Positions 50,377-59,081 of a stretch of DNA of 64,000 nt are shown here, in pieces (within the stretch, counting starts at the first letter, position 1; each line of letters starts with the position of its first letter). Under the pieces are notes generated by a model that made no database searches, was not told the DNA's origin, and worked only from the letters and a program-made list of their open reading frames with translations. Source of the DNA: Duganella zoogloeoides (GTDB lineage: Bacteria; Pseudomonadota; Gammaproteobacteria; Burkholderiales; Burkholderiaceae_D). Made by a program: the position numbers and the translations under genes. Location of the stretch: the NCBI RefSeq assembly GCF_034479515.1, contig NZ_CP140152.1, positions 2,976,001 to 3,040,000 on the forward strand. The letters are read 5' to 3'.

Positions 50377-53067
50377 CTAGCTCACTAATGAAAGCTTCAC
50401 ACGGTTGTCGAGTTCAGCCAGCGAGGCCGCCATGGCCGCTGCCGATACGGGCCGTCCCAGCAGATAGCCCTGGGCCTGGTGGCAACCGAGCTCGCGCAGC
50501 AAGGCCATCTGGGCCGGGGTTTCCACGCCTTCGGCGACGACCGTCATGCCCAGCGCGCGCGCCATCGAGACGATGGCCTGGAAGAACACCCGGCCCTCGT
50601 GCGAACGGTCGAGTTCGCGCGTAAACGCTTTATCTACCTTGAGGCCGTCGAGCCGCAGCCGCTGCAATTGCGACAGCGACGAGTAGCCGGTGCCAAAGTC
50701 ATCGACAAACACGCGCACGCCCAGCGCCCGGATCGCGGTCAGCTCGGCCTGCACATCGACCTGGTCGGCCACCATCGCCGATTCGGTGATTTCCACTTCC
50801 AGCAGGTGGGCGTCGAGTTCGTACTGCGCCAGGTGGCGCGCCAGCTGGGCGGCCACGCTGCCGTAACTGAACTGGCGCGGCGACACATTGATCGATACCG
50901 GCACCAGCGGCAACCCCTGGTCGCGCCAGGCAGCCAGTTGCGCGCAGGCCTGGCGCATCACCAGCTCGCCCAGGCGGTTGATCAAGCCGCTCGCTTCGGC
51001 CAGCGGAATGAATTGCACTGGAGGCACCATGCCCAGCGTGGGATGCTGCCAGCGCAGCAGCGCTTCCATACTCACCGGCTGGCCGCTGACCACGTCCACG
51101 CGGGCCTGGTAGTGCAGGCTCAGCTGGCCGGTGTCGATGGCCTTGGCCAGGCTGTGTTTCAGGTGGGCGCGGGCGCTCAGCAGCACGTACTGCGATGCGT
51201 CGAAGAAGCGGTAATGGCCTTTTTGCTCGCTCTTGGCGGAAAACAGGGCAATGTCGGCGTGGCGCAGCAGGGCTTCGTGGTCGGCGCTTTCGCCGCAATA
51301 GCGCGGATAGCAGCTGATGCCGATCGACGCCTCGATGCGGTACGCTTCCACGCCCAGCGATACCGGCTCGGCCAGCACGGCCAGCACCCGTTCGGCCAGC
51401 AAGGCCAGCTCGGCGAGGTCGTTGCCTTCGCCCGCCGGATCCACCAGCAGCAGGAATTCGTCGCCGCCCATGCGCACCACGCGGTCGCCGGTGCGCATCA
51501 GGGCCGCCAGGCGCTGCGCCGCCACTTGCAGCAACTGGTCGCCCACGCCGTGGCCCAGGGTGTCGTTGACATGCTTGAAATCGTCCAGGTCCACCAGCAG
51601 CACGGCCAGCGCGCCGTAACGCTCAAGGGTGGCCGCCAGGCGGCGCGGCAGCTCGCGCACCAGCCATTGCCGGTTGGGCAAGCCGGTGAGCGGATCGTGC
51701 AGCGCCAGGTGTTCGATGTCGCGTTCGTGCAGCTTGCGCTCGCTCACGTCCTGCAAGGTGATGGCCAGGCAGTCGCCCACGCGCACGATGCTGCGCCGGC
51801 CCCAGCAGATATTCAGGCGGCCATCGCCGGCCATCTGCCGCTCGTCTTCGTAGTTGCCGTCCTGTAGCGCCTTCAGATAGACCGGCAGCAGCGTCGTGCC
51901 GAACACGCCCTGGTCGAGGGCGGAGATGCGGCGGCCGATCAATTGGTCCCGTTCGAGCCCATAGAAATAGGCGCCGCGCGCGTTGCAGTCGATGATGTCG
52001 AAATCGATGACCGCGCCGGTGCCGTCGCGCACGGCGGCGGCCAGGTAAAAGCCGTCGCTGCCGTGCTCGGTGGCCATGCGGTAGGCCTGGTGCGCGGCCT
52101 TGCGGCGCACGCGTTGGCGCTGGATGCCGCGGCTGTAGTGCGTGGCCAGCGCGCCCAGCAGCAGGGTCAGCAAGCCGAGCCAGAAGGCGCGGTTGCGCCG
52201 CCGGGTCCAGTCGGTGGCGGCTGGCGCCAGCGCTTCAAGCGCGGTCATGCCAGCCACTGCCAGCACCGGGTAGGCGCTGGAATGGCGCCAGCTCACCAGC
52301 CGTCCGGCGTGATCGTAAAAGGCGGCGCCCGGCAGCAGGCGGGTGCCAACGCCGCTCCCCAGTTCGGGCGCCGTGGCAAACAGCGATGCGCCGGGCGCCA
52401 GCGTCACCGTATTGCCATGTTCTTCCATGCGCAAGGTGCTGGCGTCGCCGAGCACGGCAACGATGCCGTTGCCGCCCAGCAGGCGCTGGTTGTAGAACGA
52501 GGTCAGATAACGGGCGTCGAGCGTGAGCGCCAGCACGCCGGCAAAGCCGTCGTCGCGGGCGTCCAGGCGGCGCGTAAATTGCACGAATTCCTGGTTGGCC
52601 TGCAATGCTCCGTCCGGCACGATGATGCGCAGCGCCGATGAGTTATTCGTCTGATGAAACGGGAATGAGGCTGGCACGCGGCCGGGGGTGCTGTGAGTGC
52701 GTCCGGCGTGGCGACGTCCGACGCGGCTGAGCAGGCGGCCGTTGGCGTCGTAGATAGCGATCTCGGCAAACGCGGGATCGGTAAACATGCCGTCGCGGTA
52801 CAAGGCATCGAGCTGCAAGGTGCCGCCGCTCTGCTCCCAGCCGTGCTTGAGCTGCATGGTGACCTGGTCCATCTGGGCGATGCTGCGGGTCAGGTAGTGC
52901 TCGAACGCATCGACGTGCGCGGCCAGCTCGCGCCGCGCCGTCTGCTCGACGTCACGGTGGGTGCGTTCGGCGCTCACCACGGCGTGATTCCAGCAGGCGG
53001 CCGCTGCCAGCATGGCCAGCAGCAGCCAGGCCCAGGGCCAATATCGTGAGGCGAACGAGCGCAACAT
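50377..53067 (-). CDS. membrane GGDEF-EAL protein with periplasmic sensor and PAS domain
   Basis: This 896-residue protein can in principle both make and degrade c-di-GMP. An N-terminal transmembrane helix (WAWLLLAMLAAAACW) precedes a dCache-like periplasmic domain to about residue 290. A second helix (AFWLGLLTLLLGALATHY), a PAS domain (about 330-450), the GGDEF domain (MGGDEF at 533-538) and the EAL domain (EALLRW from 668) follow. The I-site RTGD is present. EAL metal and catalytic residues are intact (EITES, VDDFGTGYSS, LKVDKAF, VAEGVET). The C-terminus is complete. It lies 70 bp upstream of the siaA-like gene on the same strand. Which activity prevails cannot be told from sequence. Confidence 0.92.
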   Translation of the reverse strand: MLRSFASRYWPWAWLLLAMLAAAACWNHAVVSAERTHRDVEQTARRELAAHVDAFEHYLTRSIAQMDQVTMQLKHGWEQSGGTLQLDALYRDGMFTDPAFAEIAIYDANGRLLSRVGRRHAGRTHSTPGRVPASFPFHQTNNSSALRIIVPDGALQANQEFVQFTRRLDARDDGFAGVLALTLDARYLTSFYNQRLLGGNGIVAVLGDASTLRMEEHGNTVTLAPGASLFATAPELGSGVGTRLLPGAAFYDHAGRLVSWRHSSAYPVLAVAGMTALEALAPAATDWTRRRNRAFWLGLLTLLLGALATHYSRGIQRQRVRRKAAHQAYRMATEHGSDGFYLAAAVRDGTGAVIDFDIIDCNARGAYFYGLERDQLIGRRISALDQGVFGTTLLPVYLKALQDGNYEDERQMAGDGRLNICWGRRSIVRVGDCLAITLQDVSERKLHERDIEHLALHDPLTGLPNRQWLVRELPRRLAATLERYGALAVLLVDLDDFKHVNDTLGHGVGDQLLQVAAQRLAALMRTGDRVVRMGGDEFLLLVDPAGEGNDLAELALLAERVLAVLAEPVSLGVEAYRIEASIGISCYPRYCGESADHEALLRHADIALFSAKSEQKGHYRFFDASQYVLLSARAHLKHSLAKAIDTGQLSLHYQARVDVVSGQPVSMEALLRWQHPTLGMVPPVQFIPLAEASGLINRLGELVMRQACAQLAAWRDQGLPLVPVSINVSPRQFSYGSVAAQLARHLAQYELDAHLLEVEITESAMVADQVDVQAELTAIRALGVRVFVDDFGTGYSSLSQLQRLRLDGLKVDKAFTRELDRSHEGRVFFQAIVSMARALGMTVVAEGVETPAQMALLRELGCHQAQGYLLGRPVSAAAMAASLAELDNRVKLSLVS

Positions 53068-53110
53068 AACATCCAGGGGAACAAAAGTTTCCTGATGTTA
53101 TCTCAGCAGT

Positions 53111-53128
53111 ATGTCACCCGCGTGACAT
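53111..53128. promoter_or_regulatory. inverted repeat upstream of the GGDEF-EAL gene
   Basis: ATGTCAC and GTGACAT are perfect seven-base arms separated by four bases (CCGC). The site is 44-61 bp upstream of the GGDEF-EAL start and behind the stop of the oxidoreductase gene. The 16-bp core TGTCAC-N4-GTGACA looks like a dimeric regulator site. The regulator is unknown. Confidence 0.5.
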
Positions 53129-53146
53129 TGTGTGATTTTGCGGCAG

Positions 53147-55444
53147 TTATCCCGCCGCTGCCATCAACCGCACTGAAATTGCCTTGGCGGCCGGCACCAT
53201 GCTCTCGAGTGCATGGTGTTCGAGCGGCAGCAGCGGATTGCATTCCGGGTAATAGCCGGCGATGCAGCCTGGCGGCACGTCATAGCCGACCAGTTTCAAA
53301 CCCGGCACGGTGCGGACCACCCCGTCATCGGTCACGCCGTGCACGTCCACCATATCTCCTTCCGCCAGGCCCAGGCGGGCAATGTCTGCCAGGTTGACCA
53401 GCAAGACCTTGCGGCCGCCATAAATGCCGCGGAAGCGGTCGTCCTCGTTGTACACGGTGGTATTGAACTGGCTGTCGCTGCGGATGGTAAACAGGCGCAG
53501 CACGTCGCCGTCAATTGGCCTTTGGTCCGGGTCTTCCTCCAGCGTGGCCGGGGCAATGAAATTGGCGCGGCCGTTCGGGGTTTTCCATTCGCGGTGCGCA
53601 GCCGGCACCGGACGGCGAAAACCGCCCGGCTGCCACATGCGCGCATTGAAATCCTTGAAAATGTCGGGGAAGGTCACCGCGATGGCGTCGCGGATGCGGC
53701 TGTAATCGGCCACCCAGTCGGCCCACGGCACCAGCGCGGCGCGTTCGGGCGGCAGCATCGCTTGCGCCAGTCCGGCCACGATGGCCGGTTCCGACCACAG
53801 CGTGTCGGCGGCCGGTTCGGCGCGGCCGCGCGAGCCGTGCATGTAACCGGTGCTGTCTTCCACCGCCACCGACTGCTCACCGCCCGCCTGCCGGTCGATC
53901 TCGATCCGGCCCAGGCAGGGCAGCAGGTAATTGACGGCGCCCGGCACCACGTGGCTGCGATTGAGCTTGGTGGCGATCTGCACGTTCAGGCGCAGTTGTG
54001 ACCACGCCGGTTCCAGGCGGTCGGTATCGGGCGCGGCGCGCAGGAAGTTGCCGCCCAGGCCGACGAACGCCTTGACGGAACCATCCATCATGGCGCGGCA
54101 AGCGGTCACGGTATTCAAGCCCTCGTCACGCGGCGGCGCGAAGCCGTACTGTTTTTCCAGCTGATCGAGCGGCGCCAGCTTCGGTTTCTCGGTGATGCCC
54201 ACCGTGCGCTGGCCCTGCACATTGGAGTGGCCGCGCACCGGGCAGATGCCGGCGCCCGGTTTGCCGATATTGCCGCGCAAGAGCAGCAGGTTGGACACCA
54301 TCTCGACGTTCTGCACACCGTGCCGGTGCTGGGTGAGGCCCATGCCATAGACCGCGATCACGCGCTTGGCAGCGGTATAGGTGGCTGCCGCTTCTTCCAG
54401 CGCCGCGCGCGCCAGGCCCGACTCGCCCTCGATGGCAGCCCACGACGTGGCGCGTACCGTGGCAGCGAATTCGTCGAGGCCGGCCGTGTGCTCGGCAATG
54501 AACGCGGCATCGAGCACGCGCGCGCCGCCGGTTGCCTGCGCCGCGTCGTCGCGCTCGATCAGCACCTTGCACAGGCCCATGAGGGCAGCGCTGTCGCCGC
54601 CTGCTTTCACTTGCAGGTACTGGGTGCTGATCTGCGTTTCGGCGGTGCTCAGCATCTCGGCCGGCGATTGCGGATTGGCGAACGACAGCAGGCCGGTCTC
54701 GCGCAAGGGATTGAAGGTAATCACGGGCACGCCCTGTTTGCGGGCGGCCTGCAACTGGTGCAACATGCGCGGGCTGTTGGTGCCCACGTTCTGACCGAAG
54801 AACAGGATGCAGTCGGTCTGTTCGAAATCGTCGAGATTGACCGTGCCGATCGGCACGCCGATAGTCTTGGGCAGCGCCACCGAGGTGCTTTCGTGGCACA
54901 TGTTCGAGCTGTCCGGCAGATTGTTGTTACCGTACAGGCGCGCGGCCAGCTGGTACATATACGAGGTTTCCAGCGAGGCGCGGCCGGATGCGTAAAACAC
55001 TGCGCTCTTGGGATCGAGCGCCTGTAACTCGCGGCCGATTTCGTCGAACGCCGATTCCCACGCCACTTCCACGTAGCGGTCGCTGGCCGGGTCCCAGCGC
55101 AGCGGCACGGTCAGGCGGCCCACGGCCTCGAGCTGGTGGTCGGACCAGGTGCGCAATTCAGTGAGCGTATGCTGATGGAAGAAGTCGATGCCGACGCTTT
55201 TGCTGGTGATTTCCCAGGCCGTGGCCTTGGCGCCGCTTTCGCAAAATTCGAATGGATGCGGATTGGCGGGCTTGGCCCAGGCGCAGCCCACGCACGCATA
55301 GCCCTCGGCCTTGTTTTGGTGCAGCATGATGTTGCCGCCCTTGAGCAGCACACCTTCTTCGAGCAGTATGGTACCGACTTCCTTGACGGAGCCCCAGCCG
55401 CCGGCGGGATGGGGATAGGGTTCGGCGTGCGTTACTTTGGTCAT
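53147..55444 (-). CDS. YdeP/FdhF-like molybdopterin oxidoreductase
   Basis: This 765-residue protein aligns well with E. coli YdeP (759 residues), a formate-dehydrogenase-alpha-like protein of unclear reaction linked to acid resistance there. The N-terminal iron-sulfur part has YACVGCAWAKP. PDSSNMCHESTSVALPKTIG, GQNVGTNSPRML, CPVRGHSNVQGQRTVGI and KLNRSHVVPGAVNYLLP are blocks shared with YdeP. The C-terminal molydopterin-dinucleotide domain (RSDSQFNTTVYNEDDRFRGI) follows. No twin-arginine signal is seen, so it is cytoplasmic. The start at 55444 has AGGA upstream; a longer open frame to 55534 exists. No fdhD is visible nearby. Confidence 0.9.
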   Translation of the reverse strand: MTKVTHAEPYPHPAGGWGSVKEVGTILLEEGVLLKGGNIMLHQNKAEGYACVGCAWAKPANPHPFEFCESGAKATAWEITSKSVGIDFFHQHTLTELRTWSDHQLEAVGRLTVPLRWDPASDRYVEVAWESAFDEIGRELQALDPKSAVFYASGRASLETSYMYQLAARLYGNNNLPDSSNMCHESTSVALPKTIGVPIGTVNLDDFEQTDCILFFGQNVGTNSPRMLHQLQAARKQGVPVITFNPLRETGLLSFANPQSPAEMLSTAETQISTQYLQVKAGGDSAALMGLCKVLIERDDAAQATGGARVLDAAFIAEHTAGLDEFAATVRATSWAAIEGESGLARAALEEAAATYTAAKRVIAVYGMGLTQHRHGVQNVEMVSNLLLLRGNIGKPGAGICPVRGHSNVQGQRTVGITEKPKLAPLDQLEKQYGFAPPRDEGLNTVTACRAMMDGSVKAFVGLGGNFLRAAPDTDRLEPAWSQLRLNVQIATKLNRSHVVPGAVNYLLPCLGRIEIDRQAGGEQSVAVEDSTGYMHGSRGRAEPAADTLWSEPAIVAGLAQAMLPPERAALVPWADWVADYSRIRDAIAVTFPDIFKDFNARMWQPGGFRRPVPAAHREWKTPNGRANFIAPATLEEDPDQRPIDGDVLRLFTIRSDSQFNTTVYNEDDRFRGIYGGRKVLLVNLADIARLGLAEGDMVDVHGVTDDGVVRTVPGLKLVGYDVPPGCIAGYYPECNPLLPLEHHALESMVPAAKAISVRLMAAAG

Positions 55445-55582
55445 CGGAGGTCCTGGGCTTAGTGATCGGCTTGGTTGGATTCCAGTGTGCTGTACCGCCC
55501 TTCCCGCTTCCGTGCGCGTGCGCACCGACCGCAAAATGCGCTGGCGGCGACCATGCGCTTATTGCCACCAATTGTTAAATCC

Positions 55583-56554
55583 ATGACTACCACCACCATC
55601 GATCAGGATGACCCCGTCGCCCGTAACCGCCGCCAAATCGCCCTGCGTGTCAAGCAGGGTGGCCTGTCTGCCTGGCTGTACGCGGTCGCGCAGATGGCCA
55701 AGTCGGCTGCCATGGCCTGGCTCGACCGCCGCGCCGCCAGCAAGGGCGCGGCGCTGACTTTGTACGTGCTGTTTTCGCTGGCGCCGATGCTGATGCTGGT
55801 GGTGGCGCTGGCCAGCCTGTTTTTTGACGAGGACGTGGTGCGCACCGCGCTGCTGACGGAACTGGGCGGCCTGACCGGCTCCCAGGGCAGCGAAGCTCTA
55901 AAGGTGATCATTGCGGGTGCGCGCCAGGCCGATGGCAGCCTGGCGGCCAGCATCATTTCCGGCGTGATCGTGCTGGTCACGGCCACCAGCGCGTTCGCGG
56001 AACTCAAGGAAAGCCTGGACGAACTGTGGCAGATTCCGCCGTCGCAGGGCTCGGGCGTGTGGCTGTTCATCCGCGAACGCTTCCTGTCGTTCGGCCTGTT
56101 GATGGTGCTGGCGCTGATGCTGATGATGTCGCTGTCGATCAATGCCGGCCTGGCGGCGTTCCAGAGCAGCTGGGCCGATCCCACCGATCCGGGCAAGATC
56201 CTGCAATACGCGTTTTCGGCGCTGTCGATGATCATCATTACCGTGGTGTTCGCGTTCGTGTACAAGTACCTGCCCGCCACCCGCATCGCCTGGGGCGACG
56301 TGATCGTGGGCGCCATCCTGACCGCGCTGCTGTTTTTGGTCGGTAAAGTGCTGATCGGGCTGTACCTCGGCCACGGCGACTTCAGCAGCTCTTACGGCGC
56401 AGCCGGCTCCATCGTCGCGCTGATCACGTGGATTTATTATTCGGCGCAGATCTTCTTTTTCGGCGCCCTGTTCACCCACGAATACGCGACCACGCTGGGC
56501 AGCCGCCGCATTGACGGCGGGCCGGGCAAGGATGGCGGTTCGGGCGTGCGTTAA
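55583..56554 (+). CDS. YihY/UPF0761 (BrkB-like) inner-membrane protein
   Basis: This 323-residue integral membrane protein belongs to the YihY/BrkB family. The family pattern SKGAALTLYVLFSLAPMLML opens the first helix. IISGVIVLVTATSAFAELKE, LDELWQIPP and KYLPATRIAWGDVIVGAI are further hallmarks, and SSSYGAAGSIVALITWIYYS with FGALFTHEYA ends the core. About six transmembrane helices are present. The family was once called ribonuclease BN by mistake; its function is not known. The gene is transcribed away from the YdeP-like gene. An in-frame upstream extension to 55475 is less likely as a start. Confidence 0.9.
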   Translation: MTTTTIDQDDPVARNRRQIALRVKQGGLSAWLYAVAQMAKSAAMAWLDRRAASKGAALTLYVLFSLAPMLMLVVALASLFFDEDVVRTALLTELGGLTGSQGSEALKVIIAGARQADGSLAASIISGVIVLVTATSAFAELKESLDELWQIPPSQGSGVWLFIRERFLSFGLLMVLALMLMMSLSINAGLAAFQSSWADPTDPGKILQYAFSALSMIIITVVFAFVYKYLPATRIAWGDVIVGAILTALLFLVGKVLIGLYLGHGDFSSSYGAAGSIVALITWIYYSAQIFFFGALFTHEYATTLGSRRIDGGPGKDGGSGVR

Positions 56555-56619
56555 ACATGACCGTAGGGTGACCGAGATAAAAAACTGCTAACATCGCCCT
56601 TTGTCTGTCGATCCCGTTT

Positions 56620-57510
56620 ATGCGCCTGGCTCTTCCGCTGCTGCTCTCCTGTCTGCCACTGTCCACCCAGGCCACCGACTGGCAGGCATTCCACTGGCAG
56701 ATGGGCAGCTTGCAAGGCGGGCCGGTGGAGCGGCTGGGCGTGGTGCTGCCGGTCACCATCGACGGCATCGATTGCTACGCCCAGCTCGACACCGGCGCCA
56801 ATGGCGGCGTGATCTGGCACGCGCAGCCGGGCGCCCCCCAGGCGCCGGCCGCTGCCGAAGCACGCAAGGTGCTGGTGGAAATCGCGGGGGCGCGCGCATA
56901 CGCCAGTGCCGAACCGGCCATCCTGGCGCGGCTGACCACCGCGCTTTGCAAGCAGACCGTGATCGCCAGCCTGGGCAACGCTTTTTTCGAACAAGGCACG
57001 CTCACGCTCGACCTGGGCGGCGCCCGCCTGTCCTATGCGCCGCAACCGCTGCTGGCGAACGACGCCAGCGCCCAGCCGCTGTTCTACGCGCGCTGGACCG
57101 GCACCGGCGGCCATCCGCTGGTCGAGGTCGCGCAGCATGGCCGCGCACCCGGCTACGCCCTGCTCGACACCGGCGCCACCCGCTTCGGCCTCACCGCCAC
57201 CAGGGCCGAGGAATGGGCAGCGCTCACCGGCAACGCGCCGCTCCAAGCCAGCGACAAGGTACGCAAATACTCGGTCAGGAGCTGGGGCCGCGAGGTCGAT
57301 TGCTACGAGACCGGGGCCGCTGGCGACTTTAGCGTGGGGGCCGTCGCAGTGGGCGCGGTGACGGCTGCGTATTGCGTGAACCAGGGGTTTGACGCGCCCG
57401 TGCGGCTGATCGGCGTGCTCGGGTTGAAGCCGCTGGGAGACCGGGTGGTTACCATCGACTACCCGAGCCGGCGGTGGAAACTGGCACAATCTTCGACCGT
57501 CGCACCGTGA
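56620..57510 (+). CDS. secreted protein with two retropepsin-like DTGA motifs
   Basis: This 296-residue exported protein begins with a signal peptide (MRLALPLLLSCLPLSTQATD). The mature part contains two aspartic-protease-like motifs, AQLDTGANGGVIW near residue 57 and ALLDTGATRFGLT near residue 185. The two are about 130 residues apart, in a chain that otherwise has alternating hydrophobic strands. Two DTGA loops in one chain could make a pepsin-like two-lobed active site. Whether it is a protease is not known; some such secreted proteins are inactive. The gene is 65 bp after the YihY gene on the same strand. No name fits it confidently. Confidence 0.7.
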   Translation: MRLALPLLLSCLPLSTQATDWQAFHWQMGSLQGGPVERLGVVLPVTIDGIDCYAQLDTGANGGVIWHAQPGAPQAPAAAEARKVLVEIAGARAYASAEPAILARLTTALCKQTVIASLGNAFFEQGTLTLDLGGARLSYAPQPLLANDASAQPLFYARWTGTGGHPLVEVAQHGRAPGYALLDTGATRFGLTATRAEEWAALTGNAPLQASDKVRKYSVRSWGREVDCYETGAAGDFSVGAVAVGAVTAAYCVNQGFDAPVRLIGVLGLKPLGDRVVTIDYPSRRWKLAQSSTVAP

Positions 57511-57582
57511 TCCATTTTCCTGACGACGGATGCATCGCCCGCGCGGCAGCAACGGCGCCGAACCAGTGACAGAGGAATCCTT

Positions 57583-58311
57583 ATGAAGCTCGCTGCTGCA
57601 CAAATCGCGTCGATGGCTGGCGATATCGATAAAAATATCGTCAAGCATGTGCAATTGGTGGAACGCGCTGCCGACCACGGCGCCGATGGCATCTATTTTC
57701 CGGAACTTTCGCTGACCGGATATGAGCCCGGGCTGGCCGAAACGCTGGCGCTGCAGGCGTCCGACCGGCGCCTCGATGAATTTCAGCGCCTGAGCGATCG
57801 CCTCGGCATGCTGATTGCCGTCGGTGCGCCCATGCGCGCCAACGACGGCATCGAGATCGGCATGATCGCCTTTCAACCGGGCGTGGCGCGCCGCGTCTAT
57901 GCCAAGCAGCTGTTGCATGCCGATGAACTGCCATTTTTCGTACCTAGCACGCGGCAGCAGCTATTCACTTTCGGGCACCAGGTATTGGCGCCGGCCATCT
58001 GCTACGAGTCGTTGCAACCGAACCATGCGCAGCAGGCGGCAGACGCGGGCGCGCACATCTATTTCGCCAGCGTGGCCAAGTCAGCACGCGGCGTCGCTGC
58101 CGCGTATGCACATTATCCGGCTATCGCCAGGCAGCACGCGATGACCGTATTGATGGCCAATTGCGTGGGGCCGGCCGATAACTTCGTGGGCGCCGGACAA
58201 TCGGGTATCTGGAATACCGCCGGTGAACTGGTCGTGAGCGCAGAGGCAACCGGCGAGGCGCTGCTGATTTATGATTTTATAACTGGCGCAGGTGACTTGT
58301 TGGCGTTATAG
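57583..58311 (+). CDS. nitrilase-family carbon-nitrogen hydrolase
   Basis: This 242-residue amidase-type hydrolase carries the family's catalytic triad in order: Glu in IYFPELSLTGYEPG, Lys in VYAKQLLH, and Cys in APAICYESLQP. The fold begins with the usual KLAAAQIAS. Such enzymes cleave non-peptide C-N bonds in amides; the substrate here is unknown. The protein is soluble and about the usual length, somewhat short at the C-terminus. It lies 72 bp after the DTGA-motif gene and 52 bp before a lipoprotein gene, so the three could form an operon. Confidence 0.88.
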   Translation: MKLAAAQIASMAGDIDKNIVKHVQLVERAADHGADGIYFPELSLTGYEPGLAETLALQASDRRLDEFQRLSDRLGMLIAVGAPMRANDGIEIGMIAFQPGVARRVYAKQLLHADELPFFVPSTRQQLFTFGHQVLAPAICYESLQPNHAQQAADAGAHIYFASVAKSARGVAAAYAHYPAIARQHAMTVLMANCVGPADNFVGAGQSGIWNTAGELVVSAEATGEALLIYDFITGAGDLLAL

Positions 58312-58363
58312 CCTGCCGTGCGTTACGATGGCGGCCTCCCCCGTTTTATCAAGAAAATCATCG

Positions 58364-59041
58364 ATGCATAGCAAAATATTTGTGCCGGCATTGGCCGGCG
58401 TTTTATTGATCAGTGGCTGCAGCAACCTGGCCGAGCAGCGCGCCCAGCGCCTTGCCGCGATTCCCGAAGCAAAACTCGCGTATGTGATCGGCACCTATGC
58501 AGTCGGCTGCGAACGGAACAAGGACCAGTGCCGCCAGTTGTTCAATTCCATTTCGACCTCTTACCGCAATGTGGATGACAAGGACTTTGATTCCGGGTTT
58601 GGCATCGTTACCGGAAAAACGTTCGGCGATGACACGGCGCTTGACTTCGCCAACATGGAACGACGCGAAAATGGCATCTATTTTTGCCACACCCTGCCGG
58701 CTGGCCGGTACAGCGTGTTCGCCTACAATTTCTACAATTTTGCAGGGGGCGGCAGCGGCTATTCGATGAGCAAGGAACAGCAGTTCAACGTGCCCTTCAC
58801 GCTCGCTGAAGGGGAAGTGGTCGATATCGGCACCCTGAAGATCACCGCCGCCAGGGGCAAGAACCTGTTCGGTATGAGTTTGCCCGCGCCGGGCGTGCTG
58901 CTGCTGTCCGGTGCGCGGGACGGCGCGGTTGCCAAGGCACTGCAGAAATGCCCGGAAAGCGTCCGCAACCGCCCCGTGCGCACTGTCACCCTGCGCGCCG
59001 AGGGTGTTACGCCGTACGTCATGGCCGATCCCAAGCCATAA
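58364..59041 (+). CDS. hypothetical lipoprotein (225 aa)
   Basis: This protein starts with a short signal peptide and lipobox (LLISGC, lipidation at Cys19), so it is anchored to a membrane, probably the outer one. The mature part has YVIGTYAVGCERNKDQCRQL, FDSGFGIVTGKTFGDDTALD and FCHTLPAGRYSVFAYNFYNF, with beta-strand-like patterning, and four conserved-looking Cys. I do not recognise a family. Its composition is normal for the genome. It is not clear whether the preceding amidase gene and this one share a promoter. Confidence 0.75.
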   Translation: MHSKIFVPALAGVLLISGCSNLAEQRAQRLAAIPEAKLAYVIGTYAVGCERNKDQCRQLFNSISTSYRNVDDKDFDSGFGIVTGKTFGDDTALDFANMERRENGIYFCHTLPAGRYSVFAYNFYNFAGGGSGYSMSKEQQFNVPFTLAEGEVVDIGTLKITAARGKNLFGMSLPAPGVLLLSGARDGAVAKALQKCPESVRNRPVRTVTLRAEGVTPYVMADPKP

Positions 59042-59081
59042 CCCCCGCCCAACCGGCTGCCGGCACCAGCGGTGACTGCTG

